A stretch of 64,000 nt of DNA, taken from the NCBI RefSeq assembly GCF_040438885.1, contig NZ_CP159218.1, forward strand, positions 2,046,001 through 2,110,000, in the 5' to 3' direction. The notes beneath the pieces are model-generated. The model was not told the DNA's origin. It worked only from the letters and a program-made list of their open reading frames with translations, and made no database searches. The stretch is from Nakamurella sp. A5-74 (lineage in GTDB: Bacteria > Actinomycetota > Actinomycetes > Mycobacteriales > Nakamurellaceae). Of the stretch, positions 43,846-52,585 are shown piece by piece; within the stretch, counting starts at the first letter, position 1, and each line of letters opens with the position of its first letter. Position numbers and translations under genes: made by a program.

Positions 43846-45306
43846 ATGGCCACGATGAGCACCCACGCCGGCAGCAGCGGCACGGCACCGCGCAGGCGCC
43901 GCTTCTTCACCCAGCTGTGGTTCTGGGTGCTGGTCGGGATCGGTGCAGGCATCCTGGTCGGGCTGTTGGCTCCGGGCGTCGGCCAGGGATCCAAGTGGAT
44001 CGCGGACTCCTTCGTACAGATGATCAAGGTGATCGTCGGCCCCGTCATCTTCTGCACGGTGATCATCGGCATCGCCTCACTCGGCAACCTGGCCAGGGCG
44101 GGTGGTCTCGCCCTGCGGGCGTTGAGCTACTTCCTGTTGATGACGGTGATTGCGCTCGGCCTCGGACTGCTCGCCGCCAACCTCTTCAAGCCCGGCAGCG
44201 GGTTCGAGGGCACACCCTCGGCCGCGGCGATGGCGTCTGCGGAGAAGTCGATCGGGACGGCAACCGCGGCAGACACCGGCGGATTCATCGGCTTCATCCA
44301 GAACAGCCTGCTGCCCAAGAGCTTCCTGGGTCCCTTCGTGGAGAACTCGGTGCTGCAGATCCTGGTGCTGGCGATCCTCACTGCTTGCGCCATCAGCGCA
44401 CTGGCCGCGCCCTTGCGCACGAGGCTGGTCGGCGGTATCGAGGCTATCGCCAAGGTGATCTTCGGCATCATCAAGCTGATCATGTGGGTCGCTCCGGTCG
44501 CGGCATTCGGCGGGATGGCCTACACCGTCGCTCAGTTCGGCTCCGCGTCACTGAAGAACCTCGGCCTGCTGATGGCCGTCTTCTGGGGCACCTGCCTGGT
44601 GTTCGTGGTCGTGGTGCTCGGCGTCGTCAGCGCTCTGTCCGGCTTCAACATCCTGAAGGTCATCCGCCTCATCAAGGACGAGCTGTTCATCATCGTGGGC
44701 ACCAGCTCGTCGGAGTCGGTGCTGCCCCGGCTGCTGACCAAGCTGCGCGCGGCCGGCGCCTCCCGCCAGACGGTGGGTCTCGTCATTCCCACCGGGTATT
44801 CCTTCAATCTCGACGGCACCTGCATCTACCTGACGTTGGGTGCGCTGTTCATCATCCAGGCGGGCAACGAGAGCCTGCCGATCGGCGTCCAGATCGGCTT
44901 GGCCCTGCTGATGCTGCTGACCTCCAAGGGCGCTGCAGGCGTCACGGGGGCCGGCCTGGTCACCCTGGCCGCCTCGTTGCAGGCTTTCGGCGGCGAGTTC
45001 TTCAGCGCCGAGGCGATCGCGGTCGGGATCGCGCTGATCATCGGCATCGACCGGGTGATGAGCGAGGGACGCGCGCTCACCAACTGCATCGGCAACGTCG
45101 TCGCCACCCTGGTGATCGCCCGTTGGAACGGCGAACTGGACCGTGCGCGACTGGCCGCCGTGCTGGATGATCCGTCGTTGGTGGACGAGGCGATGGAGCG
45201 CGAGCACGGTGCGCAGCAGGAGGAGATCGGGCAGTCCGAAGCACTGCCGGCGCCGCGGGTGGCGTTGGACAAGGACGACCGGGAGGCCAAGCGGGCGCTG
45301 GTCTGA
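43846..45306 (+). CDS. dctA: C4-dicarboxylate/cation symporter
   Basis: The 486-residue transporter of the DAACS family moves C4-dicarboxylates (succinate, malate, fumarate) with H+ or Na+. It has the family re-entrant loop and substrate motifs IIVGTSSSESVLPRL, VIPTGYSFNLDGTCIYLTL and DRVMSEGRALTNCIGN. The C-terminal tail after about 440 is charged and longer than usual. ATG at 43846 has AAGGAGG upstream. A CitA-type sensor kinase follows on the same strand. Confidence 0.95.
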   Translation: MATMSTHAGSSGTAPRRRRFFTQLWFWVLVGIGAGILVGLLAPGVGQGSKWIADSFVQMIKVIVGPVIFCTVIIGIASLGNLARAGGLALRALSYFLLMTVIALGLGLLAANLFKPGSGFEGTPSAAAMASAEKSIGTATAADTGGFIGFIQNSLLPKSFLGPFVENSVLQILVLAILTACAISALAAPLRTRLVGGIEAIAKVIFGIIKLIMWVAPVAAFGGMAYTVAQFGSASLKNLGLLMAVFWGTCLVFVVVVLGVVSALSGFNILKVIRLIKDELFIIVGTSSSESVLPRLLTKLRAAGASRQTVGLVIPTGYSFNLDGTCIYLTLGALFIIQAGNESLPIGVQIGLALLMLLTSKGAAGVTGAGLVTLAASLQAFGGEFFSAEAIAVGIALIIGIDRVMSEGRALTNCIGNVVATLVIARWNGELDRARLAAVLDDPSLVDEAMEREHGAQQEEIGQSEALPAPRVALDKDDREAKRALV

Positions 45307-45362
45307 CGTGCGGCCGACCGTCAATGGCACGAGCCCGCCGCGGAGCGCAGTGTTCGGGGCGA

Positions 45363-45422
45363 CAGTTTCAGGTGAGACAGTTTCTGGTGACACAGTTTCT
45401 GGTGACACAGTCTCACCATGAC
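45363..45422. repeat. Direct repeats upstream of the CitA-type kinase gene
   Basis: Three 15-base units in a row (CAGTTTCAGGTGAGA, then CAGTTTCTGGTGACA twice) and a degenerate fourth fill 45363-45422. GGTGAGAC (45371-45378) and GTCTCACC (45410-45417) at the two ends form an inverted repeat. The array lies between dctA and the kinase start and could be regulator sites or slippage DNA. Confidence 0.75.
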
Positions 45423-45449
45423 CCTGCTCGACGGCGACAGAGGCTCACC

Positions 45450-47237
45450 GTGACCCGGTCTGTCACCGGCACGCAGCAGGAGTCCCCCAGGAGACCTGCC
45501 CGTCGACGGTCCTCGCTCGTACGCCAGCTGCTGCTGGTACAGGTGCTGTCGGTGCTGATCACCGTCGGCGGGCTGGCCGCGCTCGGCACCTGGGGGGCCG
45601 CACAGCTCGAGCTGGCCGCCGCCGGGAGGTTGACGGCGTCGATCGCCTCGTCCGTGGCGGTCGATCCGCAGGTCGTGACGGCCTTCGCCGGGCCGACGAA
45701 CGTGCGGTCGAGGTCGGCAGTGCTGCAGCCGCTGGCCGAGCGGATCAGGATCGCCACCGGATCGTCGTTCATCGTGGTGATGTCGCCCCTGGGCATCCGC
45801 TACAGCCACCCCGATCGGAGCAGGATAGGCCTGCCGTACCAGGGCTCGATCGCCGCCGCAGCAGCTGGCGGCACCTTGACGGAGGAGTTCGTCGGCACGC
45901 TCGGCCCGTCCGTCCGCACCGTGGTCCCGGTGGTACGGGACGGGTCCGTGGTCGGGCTCGTGTCCGTCGGCGTGCTGCAGACCACCATCCGTGAGCTCGC
46001 CGCGCGGTACCTGCCGCTCATCCTGGCTGCCGCCGCACTCGGCATGCTGCTGGGCGGGCTGATCGCACTCGGCCTGGCGCGGTGGCTGCGCCGACAGACC
46101 CTGGGTCTGGAGCCGGAGGAGATTGCCGCCGCCTACCTGCACCACGATGCCGTGCTGCACGACGTCGGCGAGGGTCTGCTGGTGCTCGACGGCGCGGGTC
46201 GGGCCGTGGTGGTGAACGAGGAGGCGCGGCGATTGCTCGACCTGCCCGACTCTGCGCCACAACCGGTTCATCGCTCCCGGCGGGTGTTCCAGGCCAAGGG
46301 TGCCCGGGCCTTCGATCCGGCAGTGAGCGAGCTGCCGGGACTGGATCCGGCGGTGCGCGCGGTGCTGCAGCGCGGCCGGACCGACGACCTGGTCGACGAG
46401 CCGGTGCCGTCGGGCGAGCGGGTGCTGCTGGTGACCGTCCGGGCTGCCGAGCGTGAAGCAGGTCCGGGGGTGCGGATCTTCTCCTTCCGCGACCGCACCG
46501 AACTGACCGAGGCCATCCGGGCCCGCGACGATGCCGTCGACCGGGCTCGCACCCTGGCCATCCGCACGCACGAGTTCGGCAACCGTATGCAGACCGTCCT
46601 GGCGTTGGTGCACCTCGGCGACTCGGCCGAGGCGATCCGCACCGGACGGGCCGCCCTGCACCGGACCCGCGGACCGGAAATGGCGATCGCCGCCGAGGTG
46701 CGCGACCCCGTGTTGGCTGCACTGCTCGCGGACAAGGCCGCGCAAGCGGCCGAGATCGGCGTGCGGGTGACCGTCACCGATCGGCTCGACGCGCTGGGCG
46801 ATGGCCTGCTGCCCTTCGCCCCCGACGACCTCGTGTCCCTGGTCGGCAACCTCGTCGACAACGCCGTCGAAGCGGTGCTTGCCGTTCCCGACGGCCTGCG
46901 GACGGTGCACATGCAACTCGACCTCAGCGACGACGTGGTGCAGATACGGGTCCGCGACACCGGCGCCGGAGTGCCCGAGGACCTGGCGGAGGAGCTCTTC
47001 GAGTTCGGGTTCTCCACCAGGATCGACCCCAGCGGCCGTGAGCGCGGGATCGGTCTGGCCCTCATCCGGCGAATCAGCCGGCGGCTGGGCGGGGACGTGC
47101 GGGTGCAGGTGCCGCAGCTCGCGGACATGGGCAGCGAGTTCGTCCTGACGCTGCCGTTGCCGCAGGATCCCACGCCGGACCGGGCGCCGGCCCCCACCGC
47201 CCCGGTCAGCGGGACCGGTTGCGTTGATCCTGGCTGA
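45450..47237 (+). CDS. Sensor histidine kinase, CitA/DcuS class
   Basis: The 595-residue kinase has two membrane helices (LLLVQVLSVLITVGGLAALG and LILAAAALGMLLGGLIALGL) flanking an extracytoplasmic cache-type domain (VMSPLGIRYSHPDRSRIGLP). A PAS domain (LHDVGEGLLVLDGAGRAVVV), the Spo0B-type phosphoacceptor TLAIRTHEFGNRMQTV, and the ATP domain LVGNLVDNAVEAV, DTGAGVPEDL and GIGLALIRRI follow. It probably senses C4-dicarboxylates and controls dctA. Its usual CitB-type partner is absent; the OmpR-type regulator is the nearest candidate. GTG 45450 is assumed; the frame is open upstream through the repeats. Confidence 0.93.
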   Translation: MTRSVTGTQQESPRRPARRRSSLVRQLLLVQVLSVLITVGGLAALGTWGAAQLELAAAGRLTASIASSVAVDPQVVTAFAGPTNVRSRSAVLQPLAERIRIATGSSFIVVMSPLGIRYSHPDRSRIGLPYQGSIAAAAAGGTLTEEFVGTLGPSVRTVVPVVRDGSVVGLVSVGVLQTTIRELAARYLPLILAAAALGMLLGGLIALGLARWLRRQTLGLEPEEIAAAYLHHDAVLHDVGEGLLVLDGAGRAVVVNEEARRLLDLPDSAPQPVHRSRRVFQAKGARAFDPAVSELPGLDPAVRAVLQRGRTDDLVDEPVPSGERVLLVTVRAAEREAGPGVRIFSFRDRTELTEAIRARDDAVDRARTLAIRTHEFGNRMQTVLALVHLGDSAEAIRTGRAALHRTRGPEMAIAAEVRDPVLAALLADKAAQAAEIGVRVTVTDRLDALGDGLLPFAPDDLVSLVGNLVDNAVEAVLAVPDGLRTVHMQLDLSDDVVQIRVRDTGAGVPEDLAEELFEFGFSTRIDPSGRERGIGLALIRRISRRLGGDVRVQVPQLADMGSEFVLTLPLPQDPTPDRAPAPTAPVSGTGCVDPG

Positions 47238-47844
47238 ACGTCGGCATCGGGGCGGAGCTGCTCGCCAGACGCGCGGCGCGGTAGTCCCGGACGTTCGCCG
47301 AAGTGGCCGACAAGGTCTCGGCCACCCTGCCGCGACTGTAGGAGATCGACTGTCCCGCAGCGACTCCGAGTGAAGTGCCGACCTCGATCGCATCCTGGTC
47401 GGCACCGAGATAGAGGAACTGCCACTCGTACTGACTGGTCTGCTGCTCGACCAGCTTCTTGATCGCCGGATGCGTCCACTCGTGGCTGGCGTTCTCGTGG
47501 CCGTCCGTCATGATCGCGACGATCACCGTGCCGGGCCGATCGTCCTCGGACAACGCAGTCAGCGCTTCCCCCGCCGTCGTGATGAGCGTGCCCATCGAGT
47601 CCAGCAACGCCGTCGAACCCCGAGGTGCCAACTCCAGCGGCGGAACATCGGCGATCGGCATGTCCCGATAGACGATGTCGTAGGTGTTGTCGAACTGGGC
47701 GAGCGTCACCCGACACTCGCCCGCGGCGGCGCGCTGCTCTCCGATGAAGGCGTCGAACCCGCCTTCGGTGTCGGCCTTGATGCTCTGCATCGAGCCGCTG
47801 CGGTCGAGCAGGAAATACAGGTGGGTCAGGGTCGCATCGGGCAT
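47206..47844 (-). CDS. VWA domain protein
   Basis: The 212-residue protein is essentially one von Willebrand A domain: FLLDRSGSMQSI with the DxSxS metal site, RGSTALLDSMGTL (the metal-site threonine) and VAIMTDGHENAS. It has no signal peptide. ATG at 47844 has GAGGAG upstream. It lies 10 bases after the small HTH gene, probably an operon. The 3' end overlaps the convergent kinase gene by 32 bases. Confidence 0.88.
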   Translation of the reverse strand: MPDATLTHLYFLLDRSGSMQSIKADTEGGFDAFIGEQRAAAGECRVTLAQFDNTYDIVYRDMPIADVPPLELAPRGSTALLDSMGTLITTAGEALTALSEDDRPGTVIVAIMTDGHENASHEWTHPAIKKLVEQQTSQYEWQFLYLGADQDAIEVGTSLGVAAGQSISYSRGRVAETLSATSANVRDYRAARLASSSAPMPTFSQDQRNRSR

Positions 47845-47854
47845 GCGGGGCTCC

Positions 47855-48235
47855 TCAGGTGGGGCGGCGCAGCTTGAACCGTAGTGGTTCTCGTTGCGTC
47901 GCAGCGGGTTCGGCTTGCCCGGCCGCACGGTCGTACTGGGCGCGGCGGACTCCGTCGGCGGTCACCCGACCGGCGTCGTTCGCATACGCCCCGAGTGTGC
48001 GCGTGCGTGCCAGTCGGGGTCCGACGGCATTCTCCGAGAGTCCGGCGGAGGCCCCGGCGGATCGCAGGGTGGCTCCCTCGGACAGCACGGCTGCCGCCAT
48101 CGTGTCGTCGATCAGACCGGCCAGCTGTTGTGCGGCCGATCGCAGATGTGGCAGAGCCACCAGCGGTTCGAGACGCTGGGCGGCATCCAGATCGGATCGG
48201 ATCGCGTCCCAGGGGGACCGGTCTTCGCGGGACAT
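47855..48235 (-). CDS. Putative HTH-containing small protein
   Basis: The 126-residue protein contains ATLRSAGASAGLSENAVGPR and LARTRTLGAYA, which looks like a short helix-turn-helix. The N-terminal part (SPWDAIRSDLDAAQRLEPLV) is helical. It lies just upstream of the VWA gene on the same strand. ATG at 48235 follows TATGGT by 6 bases, and a perfect palindrome sits next to that -10, suggesting regulation at this promoter. The function is unknown. Confidence 0.65.
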   Translation of the reverse strand: MSREDRSPWDAIRSDLDAAQRLEPLVALPHLRSAAQQLAGLIDDTMAAAVLSEGATLRSAGASAGLSENAVGPRLARTRTLGAYANDAGRVTADGVRRAQYDRAAGQAEPAATQREPLRFKLRRPT

Positions 48236-48241
48236 GCTCCG

Positions 48242-48262
48242 ACCATACCGCACAATGTGCGG
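48242..48262 (-). promoter_or_regulatory. Promoter and palindrome of the HTH/VWA pair
   Basis: On the minus strand a perfect palindrome CCGCACA-T-TGTGCGG (48262-48248) is directly followed by TATGGT (48247-48242), 6 bases and ATG at 48235. A protein bound to the palindrome would cover the promoter spacer. Confidence 0.65.
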
Positions 48263-48360
48263 CGCCGCAGAATATTCGCCGCCCGGGGGAGCGATCCCGG
48301 TCGAGCGGCGGGATCCATCCCTTGATCGCCCGAAAGGTCTGATCACGTCGTTCGGCCAGG

Positions 48361-48444
48361 TCCGCCTGCTCGAGTCCGCCTGCTCGAGTCCGCCTGCTCG
48401 AGTCCGCCTGCTCGGGTCCGCCTGCTCGGGTCCGCCTGCTCGAG
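48361..48444. repeat. Tandem array, 6 x 14 bp
   Basis: Six units of TCCGCCTGCTCGAG (variant TCCGCCTGCTCGGG) run without spacers and end 9 bases before the accD stop. It fills the gap downstream of the fatty-acid operon. The unit contains a possible Xho-like CTCGAG palindrome. Confidence 0.93.
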
Positions 48445-48453
48445 TCGGCGGTG

Positions 48454-49881
48454 CTACAGCGGGATGTTGCCGTGCGCTCCGCGGCCGGCAGGGGCCGACG
48501 CGAGCGCCTCGGCCACCCGGCGGCGGGTCTCCGAAGGCTGGATGACCTCGTCGACCACGCCGATGTCGATGGCGCGCTGGACGCCGCCGGAGAGCCGGTC
48601 GTGTTCCTCGGCGAGCTGCGCGATCACCGCGTCACGCTCGTCCTCCGGAGCGGCGGCGATCTTGCGGCGGTGCAGGATGCCGACGGCAGCCTTGGACCCC
48701 ATGACGGCGATCTCGGCACCGGGCCAGGCGAAGACCGCGGTGGCACCCAACGACTTCGAGTTCATCGCGATGTAGGCACCTCCGAAAGCCTTGCGGGTCA
48801 CCAGGGTCACCCGCGGCACCACTGCTTCGGCGAAGGCGTGCAACAGCTTTGCGCCGCGGCGCACCACGCCGTCCCACTCCTGGCCGACTCCCGGCAGGTA
48901 GCCGGGGACGTCGACGATCACCAGCAGTGGGATGCCGAACGCGTCGCACATCCGGACGAACCTGGACGCCTTCTCTGCCGACATCGAGTCGAGACAGCCG
49001 CCGAGTCGCAACGGGTTGTTGGCGACCACCCCGACCGTTCGGCCACCCAGCCGGCCGAGACCGATCAGGATGTTCGGCGCCCACTTGGGCTGCAGTTCCT
49101 CGATCGGCTCGTCCAGGATCTTGTCGACCAACGGCCGCACGGCATAGGCGCGGTTGCGCTGCTCGGGCAGCACCGCCTCCAGGTCGGGGTCGTCGGCGAT
49201 GCCGGCGACGCCGGAGATCCCCGGCCGGGAGAACAGCGAGGTGACCTTGCGAGCGCGGGCGAAGGCGTCGTCCTCGGAGGTGGCGACGATGTGCACCACA
49301 CCCGACTTGCGGCCGTGGGCAGACGGTCCGCCGAGCGCCTCCATGTCGACCTGCTCGCCGGTCACGGACTTGACCACGTCAGGGCCGGTGACGAACACCC
49401 GGCCCTCCGGGGCCATGATCACGATGTCCGTCAGTGCCGGGCCGTAGGCGGCGCCGCCGGCGGCAGCTCCGAGCACGACGGAGATCTGTGGGACCCGGCC
49501 GGAGGCGCGCACCATGGCGGCGAACACGCTGCCGACGCCGTCCAGCGAGGCCACTCCCTCGGGCAGGCGGGCTCCGCCGGAGTGCCACAGCCCGATGACG
49601 GGGATACGTTCACGGACGGCCATGTCGATGGCGTCCACGATGTGCTTGCATCCCTCGAAGCCCATCGCTCCGCCCATCCGCGTGCCGTCGGTGCAGTAGG
49701 CGATCACCTTGGCCCCGTCGATCCGGCCGCGGACGGCCCACACACCGGAGGTGTCGGTCGGGTGCAGGCCGATCAGGGTGTCGGGATCGAGCAGCTTGAC
49801 CAGCCGGACCTCCGGCTCCCGTGGGTCGAGCTGACGCGGCCCGAGAGCAGCGGTGGACGCGGGGGATTCGGTGGCGGTCAC
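48454..49881 (-). CDS. accD: Acyl-CoA carboxylase carboxyltransferase (beta) subunit
   Basis: This subunit transfers CO2 from biotin to acetyl- or propionyl-CoA to make malonyl- or methylmalonyl-CoA. The 475 residues match the actinobacterial AccD/PccB type: GFEGCKHIVDAIDMA, HSGGARLPEG, SVVLGAAAGGAAYGPAL, and FGGAYIAMNSKSLGA with the oxyanion-forming Gly-rich loops. Position as last gene of the FAS-II operon corresponds to accD6 of M. tuberculosis. GTG 49881 starts 2 bases after the fabF stop. Confidence 0.95.
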   Translation of the reverse strand: MTATESPASTAALGPRQLDPREPEVRLVKLLDPDTLIGLHPTDTSGVWAVRGRIDGAKVIAYCTDGTRMGGAMGFEGCKHIVDAIDMAVRERIPVIGLWHSGGARLPEGVASLDGVGSVFAAMVRASGRVPQISVVLGAAAGGAAYGPALTDIVIMAPEGRVFVTGPDVVKSVTGEQVDMEALGGPSAHGRKSGVVHIVATSEDDAFARARKVTSLFSRPGISGVAGIADDPDLEAVLPEQRNRAYAVRPLVDKILDEPIEELQPKWAPNILIGLGRLGGRTVGVVANNPLRLGGCLDSMSAEKASRFVRMCDAFGIPLLVIVDVPGYLPGVGQEWDGVVRRGAKLLHAFAEAVVPRVTLVTRKAFGGAYIAMNSKSLGATAVFAWPGAEIAVMGSKAAVGILHRRKIAAAPEDERDAVIAQLAEEHDRLSGGVQRAIDIGVVDEVIQPSETRRRVAEALASAPAGRGAHGNIPL

Positions 49882-49883
49882 GA

Positions 49884-51107
49884 TCAGTCCTTGGTGAACA
49901 GCAGGGCGACGTTGTGACCGCCGAAGCCGAACGAATCGTTGATGGCCGCGTCGACCTTCATCGAGCGGTTCTCGGTCGCCACGTCGACGCCGATGGCCGG
50001 GTCGAGGTCGAACACGTTGCGGGTGCCGGGGATGATGTCGTTCTTGACGGCCAGCAGGGTCGCAATGCCCTCGACGGCGCCGGAGGCACCGAGCAGGTGG
50101 CCGGTCATCGACTTGTTCGCGGTGACGACGGCATGCTCGCCGATCGAGCGCAGGATCGTCTTGGACTCCGCCAGGTCGCCGACCGGGGTGGAGGTCGCGT
50201 GGGCATTGACGTGCACGACGTCCTGTCGGGTGAGTCCCGCGGTGCGCAGCGCCTTGGCGATGGCCCGGCTGGAGCCTTCGCCGTCGGGCTCGGGGGCGGT
50301 GATGTGGTAGGCGTCGTTGGACATCCCGACGCCGGCCAACCGACCGTAGATCTTCGCGCCGCGGGCGACTGCGTGGTCGCGCCGCTCGAGCACCATCATC
50401 CCGGCGCCCTCGCCGAGGACGAAGCCCTCACGATTGAGATCGAACGGTCGGGAAGCCGTGCGCGGATCGTCGTTGCGGGTGCTCATCGCGCGCATCTGGC
50501 AGAACCCGGCGACCGGGATGGCCGTGATGCAGGCCTCGGCGCCACCGGCGATCGCGATGTCGACGTCGCCGTCCACGATCATCCGGTGTGCCCAGGCGAT
50601 GCCCTCGGCGCCGGCCGCACAGGCGGAAACCGGGGCGTGCACGCCGCCGCGGGCCTTGACCCACAGTCCGACGGCCGCGGCCGGTCCGTTGGGCATCAGC
50701 ATCGGGACCGTCATCACCGCGACCTTGCGCAAACCCTCGGTCTCCAGCAGATCGTCCTGACCGAGCAGTGTCATCGCGCCGCCGATCCCGGTGCCGACGA
50801 AGGCGCCCAGGCGCTCCAGGTCGACCTCGGGGGAGCCGGCGTCGGCCCACGCCTCGCGGGCGGCGACCAGCGCCACCTGCTGGCAGCGGTCCAGTCGCCG
50901 GGCCTCGACCCGGGAGAGCACCTCGGTCGGCTCCACCTTGAGGGCAGCCTTGATGCGGGAGGGCAGCTCGTACTTGTCGACCCAGTCGGCGTCGTTCGCC
51001 GTCACTCCGATGTCGCCGTCGAGCAGCGCCTGCCAGGTCTCGGGTGCCGTGCCGCCGAGCGGGGTGGTTGCCCCGATACCGGTGACGACGACGTCTGTGT
51101 CGGACAT
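49884..51107 (-). CDS. fabF: Beta-ketoacyl-ACP synthase II
   Basis: This enzyme condenses malonyl-ACP with growing acyl-ACP. The 407 residues have the catalytic cysteine C163 in PVSACAAGAEGI, the two histidines in NAHATSTPVGD and NKSMTGHLLGASGAVE, and the C-terminal NDSFGFGGHNVALLF. ATG at 51107 has AAGGAG 8 bases upstream. It occupies the position of kasA/kasB in mycobacteria, but only one copy is present here. Confidence 0.96.
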   Translation of the reverse strand: MSDTDVVVTGIGATTPLGGTAPETWQALLDGDIGVTANDADWVDKYELPSRIKAALKVEPTEVLSRVEARRLDRCQQVALVAAREAWADAGSPEVDLERLGAFVGTGIGGAMTLLGQDDLLETEGLRKVAVMTVPMLMPNGPAAAVGLWVKARGGVHAPVSACAAGAEGIAWAHRMIVDGDVDIAIAGGAEACITAIPVAGFCQMRAMSTRNDDPRTASRPFDLNREGFVLGEGAGMMVLERRDHAVARGAKIYGRLAGVGMSNDAYHITAPEPDGEGSSRAIAKALRTAGLTRQDVVHVNAHATSTPVGDLAESKTILRSIGEHAVVTANKSMTGHLLGASGAVEGIATLLAVKNDIIPGTRNVFDLDPAIGVDVATENRSMKVDAAINDSFGFGGHNVALLFTKD

Positions 51108-51138
51108 GCGCTGTGCTCCTTCGGTTCACCCGGATCCA

Positions 51139-51170
51139 CCGGGTCGTGCGTGGGATTCACGACGACCCGG
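51139..51170 (-). terminator. Hairpin between acpP and fabF
   Basis: CCGGGTCGT (51139-51147) pairs with ACGACCCGG (51162-51170). Inside, CGTG/CACG continues the stem with one bulge. It sits in the 135-base acpP-fabF gap and may be an attenuator that keeps ACP expression above fabF. Confidence 0.6.
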
Positions 51171-51242
51171 CGGCGGGTGTGGATCTGCTGCGGTGAATGC
51201 ACCCGGGAGCGGGTGCGGGGACTCACGGGGAGCCCCGGCCGA

Positions 51243-51488
51243 TCAGGCCTGGTTGCGATCGATGTAGCTGACGGCGTCCTGGACGGTCTTGAGGTTGGCC
51301 AGCTCGTCGTCCGGGATCTTGACGCCGAACTTGTCCTCGGCCTGGACGGCGATCTCGACCATGGACAGCGAGTCGATGTCCAGGTCGTCGGTGAAGGACT
51401 TGTCGGCACTGACATCGGCGGCCGGAACGCCGGCGACCTCTTCGACGATCTCGCCCAGGCCGGCCAGGATCTCTTCTGAGCTGCTCAC
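51243..51488 (-). CDS. acpP: Acyl carrier protein
   Basis: The 81-residue carrier has the phosphopantetheine serine in DLDIDSLSMVEIAVQAEDKF. It starts at GTG 51488 with AGAGGAC upstream; the longer open frame is a shadow of fabH. The order fabD-fabH-acpP-fabF-accD is conserved. Hairpins flank the gene on both sides. Confidence 0.96.
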   Translation of the reverse strand: MSSSEEILAGLGEIVEEVAGVPAADVSADKSFTDDLDIDSLSMVEIAVQAEDKFGVKIPDDELANLKTVQDAVSYIDRNQA

Positions 51489-51511
51489 GTTGCTTGTCCT
51501 CTCGGGGTGGT

Positions 51512-51536
51512 CCCGCACCGGTGGATCCGGTGCGGG
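51512..51536 (-). terminator. Hairpin between fabH and acpP
   Basis: A perfect 10-base stem, CCCGCACCGG / CCGGTGCGGG, with a 5-base loop lies just upstream of acpP on the same transcript. It may be a pause or processing site separating fabD-fabH from the ACP message. Confidence 0.6.
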
Positions 51537-51598
51537 TGTCGGGCGCGATTCTGCCCGACGGTGGTGCACTGCGGTGGGACGGCTGGCCCCGTCCGCGA

Positions 51599-52585
51599 TC
51601 AGGGCAGGCGGAAGACCTGCGACCCGTACGTCAGCCCGGCGCCGTAGCCCACGGCCAGCACCAGATCGCCGGACTTCACCTCGCCGGCTGCGCGGGCCCG
51701 GTCGAGCCCGATCGGGATGGACCCCGAGGACGTGTTGCCGGTGGTGACGATGTCCCGGATGACGACGAGGTCCGGGTGCGCCCCGGCGGCGATCACCTTC
51801 TTGGCGATCGAATCCACGATCCGCAAGTTCGCCTGGTGCGGCGCCAACACGTCGATGTCGGCCAGCGAGACACCGGCCTTCGCAGCGGCGTCGATGGCGA
51901 CCGGAGCGATCGCGCTGGTGGCCCAGCGGAAGACCGTCTGGCCCTCCTGGTAGACGAAGGAGTTGCGGTCCTTGATGTGGATCGTCTCGGTGTTGTCGAT
52001 CGAACAACCCCAGGAGACCGGGCCGATCTCCGGGGTCTCCGACCCGCTGACGACGACCGCGCCTGCCCCGTCGCCGAAGATGATTGCGTTGGCCCGGTCC
52101 GTCGGATCGATCCAGTCGGTGAGCTTCTCGGCGCCGACCAGCAGCACGTGCTGCGCGTCGCCTGCCCTGATCAGCGACGACGCGACGGCCAGGCCGTAAC
52201 AGAAGCCCGCGCAGGCAGCGTTGATGTCGAAGGATCCGGGCGCGACGATGCCCAGGCGGGCGGCGACCTGGGTGGAGGCGTGCGGCATCTGTGATGGCAG
52301 CGTGCAGGTCGCCACCAGCACGGTGTCGATGTCCGAGGGCTGCAGACCGGCGTCCGCGATGGCGAGACGTCCCGCTTCGGCGCCCATCATGGCGACCGAT
52401 TCGTGATCGCCGGCGAAGTGGCGTTCGGCGATGCCGACCCGGGAGCGGATCCACTCGTCGTTGGTGTCCAGGATCTGCTCGAGATCGGCGTTGGTGACCA
52501 CCCGTTCCGGGCGGTAGCTGCCCAGCCCGGTGATCCGGGTGAACTGCGGACCGGTGAGCTGCCCGATGACGGTGTCGGCGCTCAT
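51599..52585 (-). CDS. fabH: Beta-ketoacyl-ACP synthase III
   Basis: This enzyme starts fatty-acid synthesis by condensing acyl-CoA with malonyl-ACP. The 328 residues carry the Cys-His-Asn triad: C125 (NAACAGFCYGL), HQANLRI and TGNTSSGSIP. ATG at 52585 overlaps the fabD stop by 4 bases. In mycobacteria fabH lies elsewhere; the fabD-fabH-acpP order is like Streptomyces. Confidence 0.96.
   Translation of the reverse strand: MSADTVIGQLTGPQFTRITGLGSYRPERVVTNADLEQILDTNDEWIRSRVGIAERHFAGDHESVAMMGAEAGRLAIADAGLQPSDIDTVLVATCTLPSQMPHASTQVAARLGIVAPGSFDINAACAGFCYGLAVASSLIRAGDAQHVLLVGAEKLTDWIDPTDRANAIIFGDGAGAVVVSGSETPEIGPVSWGCSIDNTETIHIKDRNSFVYQEGQTVFRWATSAIAPVAIDAAAKAGVSLADIDVLAPHQANLRIVDSIAKKVIAAGAHPDLVVIRDIVTTGNTSSGSIPIGLDRARAAGEVKSGDLVLAVGYGAGLTYGSQVFRLP

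Noticed and set aside
45321-47405. 694-codon minus-strand frame opposite the CitA-type kinase
   Set aside because: It mirrors the kinase; low-complexity composition and no domain.
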